This document shows positions 1 to 6,966 of a stretch of 44,529 nt of DNA, piece after piece. Under the pieces are notes generated by a model, which ran no database searches, was not told the origin of the DNA, and saw nothing but the letters and a program-made list of their open reading frames with translations. The DNA comes from Balneolia bacterium (GTDB lineage Bacteria; Bacteroidota; Rhodothermia; Balneolales; Cyclonatronaceae). The position numbers and the translations under genes are program-made. The DNA is taken from positions 1-44,529 of the forward strand of contig JAIUMA010000023.1 in NCBI GenBank assembly GCA_022565795.1, written 5' to 3'. Positions within the stretch are counted from its first letter, which is position 1; every line of letters begins with the position of its first letter.

Positions 1-1
1 C

Positions 2-382
2 GGCACAAGCGTTCGCCGCGGCACGCCTGTAAACCTTGTTGTGAGCGACGGACTTGGAATGAACAAGGTGCCAATCCCGGATATCGTGGGCAGCCGTCTT
101 GCCGTTGCGCAGCGGGAAATTCGTCAGGCGGGGCTGCGGGTGGGGCAGATAGAATTCCAGCCGAGCGCCACCGTTGAACCCAACACCGTACTTCGTTTTA
201 CGCCTTCAGAATCCGATTCACTTTTTGAGGGCGACCGCATCAACCTGGTTGTATCCGAACTTTCCGATATTCAGGAGTCCGAAGAGCGCGGAGCCGTAAT
301 TATCGACTCAACCGACGTGCAGCAATCCGTGCCCGACAGCCTGATTGTACCTGAAGAGGACAATAACGAAGTCGAAGATTAA
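2..382 (+). CDS. PASTA domain protein (3' end only)
   Basis: The reading frame is open from the window edge, so this is the C-terminal part of a longer protein. The visible part holds the end of one PASTA repeat (GTSVRRGTPVNLVVS) and a complete second one, beginning VPIPDIVGSRLAVAQREI and ending INLVVSEL, followed by an acidic tail of about 40 residues. PASTA repeats are about 65-residue extracytoplasmic modules that bind peptidoglycan or muropeptides in Ser/Thr kinases and penicillin-binding proteins. The N-terminal domain lies outside the window, so the protein class cannot be decided. A GTG at 41 could be mistaken for the start, but the PASTA fold continues upstream of it. rpe follows 75 bases downstream on the same strand. 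Confidence 0.75.
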   Translation, partial: GTSVRRGTPVNLVVSDGLGMNKVPIPDIVGSRLAVAQREIRQAGLRVGQIEFQPSATVEPNTVLRFTPSESDSLFEGDRINLVVSELSDIQESEERGAVIIDSTDVQQSVPDSLIVPEEDNNEVED

Positions 383-457
383 AATGGTTTTCTTCGTCAG
401 CTAATCCGACTGACCGACTTTTAGCAATAAATATCCATCAACGTATCCTTACCGACT

Positions 458-1171
458 GTGAAAATTCCGCATCCGCTGTCTGAATCCTATTCATTTCCAA
501 CCATCGCTCCGTCCATTCTTGCCGCCGACTATACCAAACTGGGTGAAGATATCAGCGCCTGTACCGAATCCGGCGTGAAGTGGATTCACTGCGATATAAT
601 GGATGGCCATTTTGTTCCGAACATCAGCTACGGATCTCTTATTGTTAATGCCGCCCGCAGGGCCGCTCCAGATGCCTTTCTCGATGTTCACCTGATGATT
701 TACAATCCGGATCGCTATATAGCCGATTTTGCCAAAGCCGGAGCTAACCTCATCAGCGTTCATGCCGAGGCCGATCCGCATATCCACCGCACGCTTGGTG
801 CCATCAAAGAGCTGGGCTTGTACCGTGGCGTGGCCATTAATCCGGGCACTCCGCTTACTGCAATTGAAGAGGTACTCCCCGAGGTCGACCTTGTTTGTGT
901 GATGAGCGTGAATCCCGGTTTCGGTGGTCAGAAGTTTATACCCTCAGCGCTTCAAAAGATTGAACGTTTAGTGAAATGGAGGCAGCAAATGGGCCTGAAT
1001 TTCCTCATCGAAATTGACGGGGGCATTGGTCTCGCAAACACCGAGAACGTAGCCGCAGCCGGCACGGATGTGCTGGTGGCCGGAAGTAGCGTATTCGGAG
1101 CTGAAGACAAAAACGACCAAATTCAGAAGCTCTTTCAAAAAGCGATCATTGGTAGCAGTAATTTAACCTGA
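458..1171 (+). CDS. rpe: Ribulose-phosphate 3-epimerase
   Basis: This enzyme interconverts D-ribulose 5-phosphate and D-xylulose 5-phosphate in the pentose phosphate pathway, in the cytoplasm. The 237-residue length and all family blocks fit: APSILAADY near residue 17, HCDIMDGHFVPN with Asp46, DVHLM with His78, VNPGFGGQKF at 151-160 and the phosphate-binding EIDGGI with Asp187. Asp46 and Asp187 correspond to the acid/base pair, and the His and Asp residues to the metal ligands, of known Rpe proteins. The start is the GTG at 458; the next in-frame ATG lies inside the active-site motif, so it is too late. There is no strong ribosome binding site. The identity is secure. Confidence 0.96.
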   Translation: MKIPHPLSESYSFPTIAPSILAADYTKLGEDISACTESGVKWIHCDIMDGHFVPNISYGSLIVNAARRAAPDAFLDVHLMIYNPDRYIADFAKAGANLISVHAEADPHIHRTLGAIKELGLYRGVAINPGTPLTAIEEVLPEVDLVCVMSVNPGFGGQKFIPSALQKIERLVKWRQQMGLNFLIEIDGGIGLANTENVAAAGTDVLVAGSSVFGAEDKNDQIQKLFQKAIIGSSNLT

Positions 1172-1259
1172 CCTGCTCACTTCGGAATGAATACCGGCGT
1201 ATATTCATTCATCATACTGTACACTTCGCTATTTTCAATTCAACTTTTTTTGCACTGAT

Positions 1260-2273
1260 TTGATAGAACAAACAATTGTAATTCAGGATGTAGAGCCCGT
1301 TCTCGTACTTGGAATTCAGGATAAAATTCTGAAGCAGATTGAACGCGCCTACCCGGGAGCCAGCCTCACCGCACGGGGCAACAAAATCAAAATCAGCGGG
1401 TCTGCTGAGGACTTTGCTGAGATTAACGACATACTGAACCAGCTTATCAGGCTAGCGATGCGGAACAAAGCCGTTTCGGATCAGGATGTGAATACGCTGC
1501 TTAATATGAAGCAGAGCGACCGAATTGTGGAAGGCTTGGTAAAGCATGACGAAGACACCATTGTCTACACCCACACCGGTGAGGTTGTACGCGCCAAGAC
1601 GCCGAATCAGAAGAAGATTGTAGAGTCTTCGGCTGTAAATGACATTGTTTTTGCCATTGGACCCGCCGGTACCGGTAAAACCTATACCTCCGTGGCTATA
1701 GCCGTTAAGGCCCTCAAGGATAAAAAGGTGAAGAAGATTGTACTGGTACGTCCTGCCGTTGAAGCAGGCGAAAGCCTCGGATTTCTTCCGGGCGGCCTCA
1801 AAGACAAAATCGATCCCTATCTGCGCCCGCTCTACGATGCGCTGGAAGAGATGATTGACAAGGATCGTCTCGACCTGCACATGACCAAAAACGTTATTGA
1901 AATCGCTCCACTTGCCTACATGCGCGGACGTACGCTCAACAATGCATTTGTGATATTGGATGAGGCTCAGAACGCGACCAATATGCAGATGAAGATGTTC
2001 CTTACCCGCCTTGGCTTTAATTCCAGAGCGATTATTACGGGTGATGTTACCCAGACCGATCTTCCAAGACTGAAACAGTCCGGCCTCGTTTCAATTCAAA
2101 CCATTCTGAAATCCATCAAAGGGATTGATTTTGTGTATCTGGATCAGCGTGATGTGGTTCGCCACAAGCTAATCCGTGAAATCATTTCAGCCTACGAGCG
2201 ACATGAGGAAGAAGAGGAAAAAATGCGTGAAAAGCTTGAAAGCAAAGAGCGCAAAAAGAAAGAAGGAAAATGA
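1260..2273 (+). CDS. phoH: PhoH family ATPase
   Basis: A 337-residue PhoH-like protein. The N-terminal 60 or so residues form a small KH-like segment. The P-loop NTPase domain carries Walker A GPAGTGKT at 134-141, the family block RPAVEAGESLGFLPG and Walker B VILDEAQN. The C-terminal tail is a run of Lys and Glu residues. PhoH proteins are cytoplasmic ATPases linked to RNA metabolism and stress in several bacteria, but the molecular role is not settled. The start is a TTG at 1260, chosen because the N-terminal domain conserved in the family begins there and no upstream ATG is in frame. The stop overlaps the ATG of the MBL-fold gene by four bases, so the two are probably translationally coupled. 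Confidence 0.92.
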   Translation: MIEQTIVIQDVEPVLVLGIQDKILKQIERAYPGASLTARGNKIKISGSAEDFAEINDILNQLIRLAMRNKAVSDQDVNTLLNMKQSDRIVEGLVKHDEDTIVYTHTGEVVRAKTPNQKKIVESSAVNDIVFAIGPAGTGKTYTSVAIAVKALKDKKVKKIVLVRPAVEAGESLGFLPGGLKDKIDPYLRPLYDALEEMIDKDRLDLHMTKNVIEIAPLAYMRGRTLNNAFVILDEAQNATNMQMKMFLTRLGFNSRAIITGDVTQTDLPRLKQSGLVSIQTILKSIKGIDFVYLDQRDVVRHKLIREIISAYERHEEEEEKMREKLESKERKKKEGK

Positions 2274-3064
2274 GCTACAGCGTAAAACCACTTCATCAGG
2301 GGACATTTTCTGTAGGGCTTGACAAGCGGTTTAATCCAATCAGCAAGGAAGACCCGCCCAAAAACGGTGCGCTCAAGCTGGCTTTGAACCCTTTTCTGAT
2401 TCAGACGCCTGACCGCAACATGCTCATCGACTGCGGACTGGGTACATTCGGCATCGAAAGCCATCACCCTAAACTACTCGAAACCCTCGAGCAGGAAGGT
2501 TTGAGCGAACGCGACATTACCGACGTATTTTGCAGCCATCTGCACTACGATCATATTGGCGGGCTTGCCCACAACTCGAACGGCTACTGGGAACTCACCT
2601 TTCCCGATGCCACCATCTGGGCATCAGGCAAGGAGTGGGCCAAGCTGCAGTCGATAACCGACGACGAAGGGCCGCAAACAGAGTTTCTGGACTTCATTGA
2701 AGCCCGTGCCGATCTTAATCTAATGGACGATGAAGCCAGCCCGAATGAATACATCACCAGCAAAACTATGGGCGGGCACACCGAATTCAGCCAGCTCATC
2801 GAGCTCAGGCTTGGTGAGCAGCTTTTTCTAATGGCTGGAGATGTTATCGGGACCAAAGGCGCAATCAATCGTAAATATGCCGCTAAGTACGATTTCGACG
2901 GCAAAAAGAGTATGAAACTTCGCGAGGAACTGAGCCGCCGGGTTTATGATGAAAATGCCATTATTCTTGCGTATCATGATGTTAGCAGCCCGATGTTCAA
3001 GCTTCCGGACCACAATTCGGAGAAAGGATACTCCATAAAAACCGTAGATTCTTTTAATGACTGA
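2270..3064 (+). CDS. MBL-fold metallohydrolase
   Basis: A 264-residue metallo-beta-lactamase fold enzyme. The metal-binding signature is SHLHYDHIGG, with His90, His92, Asp94 and His95. A further histidine (MGGHTEFSQ) and an aspartate (LMAGDVIG) supply the later ligands, and a late YHD motif completes the set. The overall pattern resembles the lactonase and glyoxalase II-like branch that hydrolyses esters or lactones, but the substrate cannot be read from the sequence. No signal peptide is visible, so it is probably cytoplasmic. It overlaps phoH upstream by four bases and the purine nucleoside phosphorylase downstream by eight, which suggests one transcript. Confidence 0.88.
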   Translation: MSYSVKPLHQGTFSVGLDKRFNPISKEDPPKNGALKLALNPFLIQTPDRNMLIDCGLGTFGIESHHPKLLETLEQEGLSERDITDVFCSHLHYDHIGGLAHNSNGYWELTFPDATIWASGKEWAKLQSITDDEGPQTEFLDFIEARADLNLMDDEASPNEYITSKTMGGHTEFSQLIELRLGEQLFLMAGDVIGTKGAINRKYAAKYDFDGKKSMKLREELSRRVYDENAIILAYHDVSSPMFKLPDHNSEKGYSIKTVDSFND

Positions 3065-3851
3065 CGTAAATATTGCAGAAATAACCGCCGGCCTTTTTGA
3101 AAAAAACGCCGCTGAGGCCGATGCTGCGGTGATTCTGGGCTCCGGACTCGGAGATTTTGCAGATTCCCTCACAGACCGAATCGATATCCCCTATTCTGAT
3201 ATAAAGGGCATGCCCGAAGTTACGGTAGTAGGGCATTCCGGGACAATTCATTATGGCAAATCAGGCGGAAAAAGGGTACTAGCATTCGGCGGGCGTTTTC
3301 ACAGCTACGAAGGCCACGGCATGGATGTTTCCCTCTGTCTGGTGCGGATTGTGCACGAACTGGGCATCAAAAAGCTGATTATAAGCAACGCGGCAGGCGG
3401 TGTTTCAACCCGGCTCGAAACCGGTGATTTGATGCTTATCAGCGACTTTATGTCCCCCGGTTATGCCTACAGCTACCGGGGTGTGCCGAAGTCGAACGTC
3501 CGCTACGACATCAAGTCGCTCAGGCCTAAAATCCTACAGCTTGCAGCAGAAAACGGCATTCCGCTTCAGCACGGTACCTATTTCTATGTAAAGGGCCCGA
3601 CCTACGAAACCAAGGCCGAAGTGCGGGCCTACCGGGCAATGGGCGCGGATGTGGTCGGCATGAGCACCGCACCGGAAATGCTGGAAGCCACCCGGCTTGG
3701 CATTAGCTGCATCGGGATTTCATTGGTTACCAATATGGCCACCGGCGTGAACACCGGCAAGCTGGACCACAGCGAAGTAAAAGAGACGGCCGAGAGCCGC
3801 AAAGAAGATTTTGCCCGCTTTGTGAACAAACTCATTCAGTCAGATATCTGA
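3057..3851 (+). CDS. punA: Purine nucleoside phosphorylase
   Basis: Cleaves purine nucleosides with phosphate to the free base and (deoxy)ribose 1-phosphate for purine salvage, in the cytoplasm. The 264-residue length and motifs fit the trimeric PNP type I family: ILGSGLGDF near residue 25 (phosphate site), ISNAAGGV, YVKGPTYETKAEVR, the GADVVGMSTAPE block and SLVTNMATGV. The Glu of TYETKAE and the Asn of TNMATG are the residues known to contact the purine in this family. The ATG lies inside the end of the MBL-fold gene, with an eight-base overlap. The symbol follows common usage for this type; deoD-type PNPs have different motifs. Confidence 0.93.
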   Translation: MTDVNIAEITAGLFEKNAAEADAAVILGSGLGDFADSLTDRIDIPYSDIKGMPEVTVVGHSGTIHYGKSGGKRVLAFGGRFHSYEGHGMDVSLCLVRIVHELGIKKLIISNAAGGVSTRLETGDLMLISDFMSPGYAYSYRGVPKSNVRYDIKSLRPKILQLAAENGIPLQHGTYFYVKGPTYETKAEVRAYRAMGADVVGMSTAPEMLEATRLGISCIGISLVTNMATGVNTGKLDHSEVKETAESRKEDFARFVNKLIQSDI

Positions 3852-3881
3852 TATTTTGAATTCAAACGAGAGGTAATAGTT

Positions 3882-4298
3882 ATGGAAGTGAACATCACGC
3901 AGCTCAACGACAATCTACATTTCGAAGCCGTTAACCCGGATGGCAACTCCGTTCACCTGGACGGCGGCCCTGCTGTTGGGGGCGAAGGAAAAGGAATGCG
4001 CCCCATGGAGCTGCTGCTCACAGCCGTTGCATCATGCAGCGCATTCGATGTAGTAAGTATTCTCAAAAAGCAGCGCGAGCCTCTTAAAAATCTGTCCGTT
4101 TCAGCGAAGGCTGAACGCGCCACCGAGGGCGATGCCAAGCCGTTTACCAGCATGCATTTCGTGTTTAAAATAAAGGGTGATGTGAACCAGAAAAAGGCCG
4201 ACCGTGCGGTTCAGCTTTCGGTAGAAAAATACTGTTCCGTCGGGGCTTCGCTCGATCCTGACATTCCGGTTACATTCGAAGCCGTAATTGAAGGCTGA
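3882..4298 (+). CDS. OsmC/Ohr family peroxidase-like protein
   Basis: A 138-residue OsmC-family protein. Members reduce organic hydroperoxides using two conserved cysteines, and both are present: Cys52 in the TAVASCSAFDVV helix and Cys118 in KYCSVGASL. The PMELLLTA segment before the first cysteine is typical of the YhfA-like branch of OsmC proteins rather than Ohr, so the physiological substrate is uncertain. Cytoplasmic, no signal peptide. The ATG at 3882 follows a purine-rich GAGAGGTAAT stretch, one of the few recognisable ribosome binding sites in the window. It lies 30 bases after the PNP gene and may share its transcript. Confidence 0.87.
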   Translation: MEVNITQLNDNLHFEAVNPDGNSVHLDGGPAVGGEGKGMRPMELLLTAVASCSAFDVVSILKKQREPLKNLSVSAKAERATEGDAKPFTSMHFVFKIKGDVNQKKADRAVQLSVEKYCSVGASLDPDIPVTFEAVIEG

Positions 4299-4365
4299 TT
4301 AATCAGAACGACTTTCTGAACCGGAGCGTTAAAGCAGGCTCTGTAACGCAATCAACCTGAATGGT

Positions 4366-5166
4366 ATGGAATCCACATTTATAAAGCAGCTTTACAACGA
4401 TTTTAAGCTTGCGCAGCGCTGTCCGTCGCCTGCTCTGGTATCGCAGTTTTTCAACAAGCTCCTTGCATTTCTGTTTCCTGAAATAAGCACCGATAGCTAC
4501 AACTCGTACGAAGAGTTCGAAAAGGCGTTTGATTCCCTCCGTGACGATTTTCGGTTCATACTTTCAAAAAGGCTTAACAGGAGGCCTGAAGAAGATGAGG
4601 CTATTTTGCATCATGTTTTTGAGTCGCTGCCTGATATTAGGGAAATGCTTCGAGAGGACATACAGGCCGTTTATGATGGCGACCCGGCTGCTAAAAGCCT
4701 GACAGAGGTCGTGCGAACATACCCCGGATTTTATGCTATTGCGGCGTACCGCATTGCACACTGCATGTGCGAAAAAGGACTCGATCTTATCGCACGCATC
4801 ATATCATCGAACGCTCACAGTAAAACCGGAATTGACATCCACCCTGCCGCTCAAATTGGCCGCCACTTTTGCATTGATCACGGCACCGGCGTAGTTGTGG
4901 GTGAAACCACAAGAATTGGTAACCACGTGAAGATTTATCAGGGCGTTACTTTAGGTGCCCTAAGCGTAAAAAAGGAAGACGCCAAGACCAAGCGGCATCC
5001 CGATATCGAGGATCATGTGGTAATTTACGCCGGAGCAACCATTCTGGGCGGCAAAACGGTTGTAGGGCATCACAGCATCATAGGCGGCAATGTTTGGCTG
5101 ACAGAAAGCGTGGCCCCGCACTCCAAAGTGTATTATCAGCCCGAAGGCGGGGCGGTGAGGTATTAG
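4366..5166 (+). CDS. epsC: Serine O-acetyltransferase
   Basis: Transfers acetyl from acetyl-CoA to L-serine, giving O-acetylserine, the first committed step of cysteine synthesis. The protein has 266 residues. An N-terminal helical domain (about 1-145) is followed by a left-handed beta-helix of hexapeptide repeats (IDIHPAAQIG, FCIDHGTGVVVGE, VKIYQGVTLGALS, VVIYAGATILGG). The histidines of DIHP and IDHG match the catalytic residues of CysE. The long N-terminal domain resembles the EpsC subgroup; the symbol is by similarity and cysE would also be defensible. Its usual pathway partner, cysteine synthase, lies 1.8 kb downstream across a repeat-rich island. An ATG at 4361 is out of frame, so the start is 4366. 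Confidence 0.93.
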   Translation: MESTFIKQLYNDFKLAQRCPSPALVSQFFNKLLAFLFPEISTDSYNSYEEFEKAFDSLRDDFRFILSKRLNRRPEEDEAILHHVFESLPDIREMLREDIQAVYDGDPAAKSLTEVVRTYPGFYAIAAYRIAHCMCEKGLDLIARIISSNAHSKTGIDIHPAAQIGRHFCIDHGTGVVVGETTRIGNHVKIYQGVTLGALSVKKEDAKTKRHPDIEDHVVIYAGATILGGKTVVGHHSIIGGNVWLTESVAPHSKVYYQPEGGAVRY

Positions 5167-5210
5167 GAATTTGGGCTTTTTTGGGGATTGCTTACAATTC
5201 ATCCGTATGC

Positions 5211-5394
5211 TGAAGCTGACGGGAATTGATATTCCAGGGCGAAGATCAACAACGGGTTATCTGGATTAGGATGGATAGGACTTAAGGATTTTGAGGATGC
5301 TCGGGGTGGTTTGGAGATAATGATTAAAACCGCTACTGGTGTTGTAATAAGCAAGAAATCCTTTTGATCCTTAAATCCAACGAATCCTAATTCA
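5211..5394 (+). repeat. Interspersed element, copy 1 (imperfect terminal inverted repeats)
   Basis: First of three related copies in the same orientation. The core runs from GGATTAGGATGGATAGGA near 5263 to CGAATCCTAATTC at 5381-5393. The ends are imperfect inverted repeats of about 36 bases built from GGAT units on the left and ATCC units on the right. The interior shares GGTTTGGAGATAATG and ACCGCTACTGGTGTTGTAA with copy 2. About 50 bases left of the core are also shared with copy 2 and start with half of a REP-like palindrome (TGAAGCTGACGG). There is no gene in it, so it looks like a non-autonomous mobile or MITE-like element. Confidence 0.7.
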
Positions 5395-5473
5395 AAGATA
5401 CGCAGGAGTTGGTTTCCATTTACACAATTGGCAATTCAACCTCGGATATTTGTACTTTATATTTAAGCCCTTA

Positions 5474-5507
5474 TCTATTACCGTTGACTTCAGTCAACGG
5501 TAATAGA
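5474..5507. repeat. Perfect 15-bp palindrome (REP-like)
   Basis: Two 15-base arms, reading TCTATTACCGTTGAC and its exact reverse complement, flank a TTCA loop. The nearby palindromes GGGCT-TC-AGCCC at 5520-5531 and GTGGCT-AA-AGCCAC at 5609-5622 have the same layout. Such short palindromes with tiny loops resemble REP elements moved by REP-associated tyrosine transposases. No transposase gene is present in the window. There is no T-run, so a terminator is less likely. Confidence 0.6.
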
Positions 5508-5519
5508 GCCAACCCACTA

Positions 5520-5531
5520 GGGCTTCAGCCC
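5520..5531. repeat. Short REP-like palindrome
   Basis: GGGCT and AGCCC arms surround a TC loop. It lies 12 bases after the 15-bp palindrome and is part of the same palindrome cluster in the gene-free island. Confidence 0.4.
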
Positions 5532-5608
5532 CATTTTACGATGTAGTTTTGATTGACTATATATTCAAATTACACAGGAAGTGCGAGGTTGTTTGCACAC
5601 TCCGGTCT

Positions 5609-5622
5609 GTGGCTAAAGCCAC
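5609..5622. repeat. Short REP-like palindrome
   Basis: GTGGCT and AGCCAC arms surround an AA loop. It lies 16 bases before another imperfect palindrome (GCCGTC-a-GCT-ga-AGC-a-GACGGC, 5640-5661) that forms the left end of element copy 2. Confidence 0.45.
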
Positions 5623-5639
5623 CAAAAGGGGCATCAACT

Positions 5640-5661
5640 GCCGTCAGCTGAAGCAGACGGC
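5640..5661. repeat. Imperfect REP-like palindrome at the left edge of element copy 2
   Basis: Arms GCCGTC and GACGGC, with inner GCT and AGC, face each other around a GA centre with one mismatched pair. The following CAATTGATATTCC is repeated almost unchanged after the half-palindrome at copy 1 (GGAATTGATATTCC near 5221). The palindrome and its downstream flank were therefore duplicated together. Confidence 0.5.
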
Positions 5662-5844
5662 AATTGATATTCCGGGGCAAGAACCAACATTCGGGGCTCT
5701 CTGAATTAGGATGGATAGGATTTAAGGATATTGAGGATATTGAGGATGCTCAGGGTGGTTTGGAGATAATGGTTAAAACCGCTACTGGTGTTGTAATAAG
5801 CTGGAAATCCTTTCAATCCCTAAATCCACCGAATCCTAATTCAG
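5649..5844 (+). repeat. Interspersed element, copy 2
   Basis: Closely matches copy 1 over its whole length, including about 50 bases to the left of the core. The core runs from GAATTAGGATGGATAGGA at 5703 to CGAATCCTAATTCA at 5830-5843. It has an extra nine bases (ATTGAGGAT, a tandem repeat of its neighbour) near 5730 compared with copy 1. The ends are imperfect inverted repeats. An open reading frame of 64 codons runs through it, but it is just repeat sequence. Confidence 0.7.
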
Positions 5845-5945
5845 CTATGCTATATTAAAGCTTGCTTATAGACCTTCAGAAATTTCCAACTCGCCCATTC
5901 GTTAATTATATTGCTTTAAGAAGGTCAATTCTACTTATCTGAAAA

Positions 5946-6161
5946 ATGGTTACTCAAAATAATCTTATTGAAAGGCGAAAGGACATACTCGGGGGAATAC
6001 CTGTTTTCAAGGGCACCCGTGTACCAGTAAGTACCTTTTTTGAATATCTGGAGACCGGTTCTTCCCTGAATGATTTTCTGGATGATTTTCCCACAGTTTC
6101 CAGACAACAGGCAATTCAGGTGCTCGAGAGATTTAAGGATCAGCTACTGCAGCCGCAATGA
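5946..6161 (+). CDS. DUF433 antitoxin
   Basis: A 71-residue DUF433 protein. The family core is visible: ILGGIPVFKGTRVPVSTFFEYLETG near 14-38, then a segment (LNDFLDDFPTVSRQQAIQVL) typical of a small DNA-binding winged-helix fold. DUF433 proteins are the usual partners of DUF5615 PIN-like toxins, and that partner follows here with its ATG overlapping this stop by four bases. The antitoxin gene comes first, as in most type II pairs. It would neutralise the toxin and probably repress its own promoter. The role is inferred from family and context. Confidence 0.85.
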   Translation: MVTQNNLIERRKDILGGIPVFKGTRVPVSTFFEYLETGSSLNDFLDDFPTVSRQQAIQVLERFKDQLLQPQ

Positions 6162-6490
6162 TAAAAATATTGCTGGATGAATGTCTCCCCCGAAAGCTGA
6201 AGTACAGAATCGAAGAGTCGGATACCAAATTCTTTGTTAAAACAGCACCTGATATGGGATGGGCTAGTCTTTCTAATGGAAAACTATTGACAGCTGCGGA
6301 AAAGGAGTTCGAAGTTTTCATCACCAGCGACAAAAATCTGAGTTTCCAGCAGTCCGTCTCCTCTTCTTCTATTTATATCATATTGCTAATTGCCAGGACA
6401 AATACCTACGAAGACCTATTACCACTGGTTCAAAAGATAAAAAAGGCTGTCAAAGCTCATAAACCCGGAACTCTTATAGAAATTGAGTAG
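6158..6490 (+). CDS. DUF5615 PIN-like toxin
   Basis: A 110-residue DUF5615 protein, a PIN-like nuclease family. It opens with KILLDECLPRKL, carrying Asp7 and Glu8 where PIN-like nucleases have their first acidic ligand, and continues to FITSDKNLSF with Asp58 in the second acidic motif. Toxins of this group are thought to cleave RNA. It is translationally coupled to the DUF433 antitoxin through an ATGA overlap. The pair sits between element copies 2 and 3, which suggests it was acquired by transfer. Activity on RNA is an inference from the fold. Confidence 0.83.
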   Translation: MIKILLDECLPRKLKYRIEESDTKFFVKTAPDMGWASLSNGKLLTAAEKEFEVFITSDKNLSFQQSVSSSSIYIILLIARTNTYEDLLPLVQKIKKAVKAHKPGTLIEIE

Positions 6491-6573
6491 GATGGCTATA
6501 AATAAGCTTCCTTCTCACATTAAGGCAGCTATTCCCAAAGATCCTCTCCAGAGTGAGTTATAACCGGGCCTAT

Positions 6574-6698
6574 CTGAATCAGGGTGGATAGGATTTAAGG
6601 TTTTTGAGGATGGGCGGGGTGGAATGCGAATAATGTACTAAACCGCTCCTGACGTTGTAATAAGCAGAAAATCCCTAAATCCACCGAATCCTAATTCA
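6574..6698 (+). repeat. Interspersed element, copy 3 (diverged)
   Basis: A shorter and more diverged copy. It starts CTGAATCAGGGTGGATAGGA, keeps TTTGAGGATG, GGGGTGG, AACCGCT and GTTGTAATAAGC, and ends CACCGAATCCTAATTCAA. The left flank shared by copies 1 and 2 is missing. It lies 84 bases after the toxin gene in the same orientation as the other two copies, so the toxin-antitoxin pair is bracketed by direct copies. Confidence 0.65.
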
Positions 6699-6887
6699 AC
6701 GACACTCGCGAATTACTATCCTCTCCAACCCTTCAGGTTTTTTGAGAAGTTTTTCGGCTTTGGGATTTAATATGCCTGCTTTTATTGTTTCAGTACTATA
6801 ATAACAGGAAGAGTTGAAGCTCCTTTTGATTTCCCGTAAACTGACTGAATTGCAATGCCCGAATCCTGAAGCCTTGCAGTTTATTGG
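6696..6887 (-). pseudogene. Possible antitoxin remnant
   Basis: An open frame of 63 codons on the minus strand has no ATG. Its last 30 or so residues include TETIKAGILNPKAEKLLKK, which resembles the N-terminus of small antitoxin-like proteins common in Bacteroidota. The frame ends at a TGA inside the last bases of element copy 3. It could be an old antitoxin gene cut by the element, or chance. The rest of the 6491-6966 gap shows only element copy 3 and no other gene. Confidence 0.25.
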
Positions 6888-6966
6888 TTACTATTAAATC
6901 AAGCCCTGAGCTAATCAGATCTAATTTCCACCACGAAGCGCATCACCCTGCAAAAAACCAACTGCT

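Noticed and set aside
5664-5858. 64-codon frame
   Set aside because: It lies wholly within element copy 2, and its sequence is explained by the repeat.
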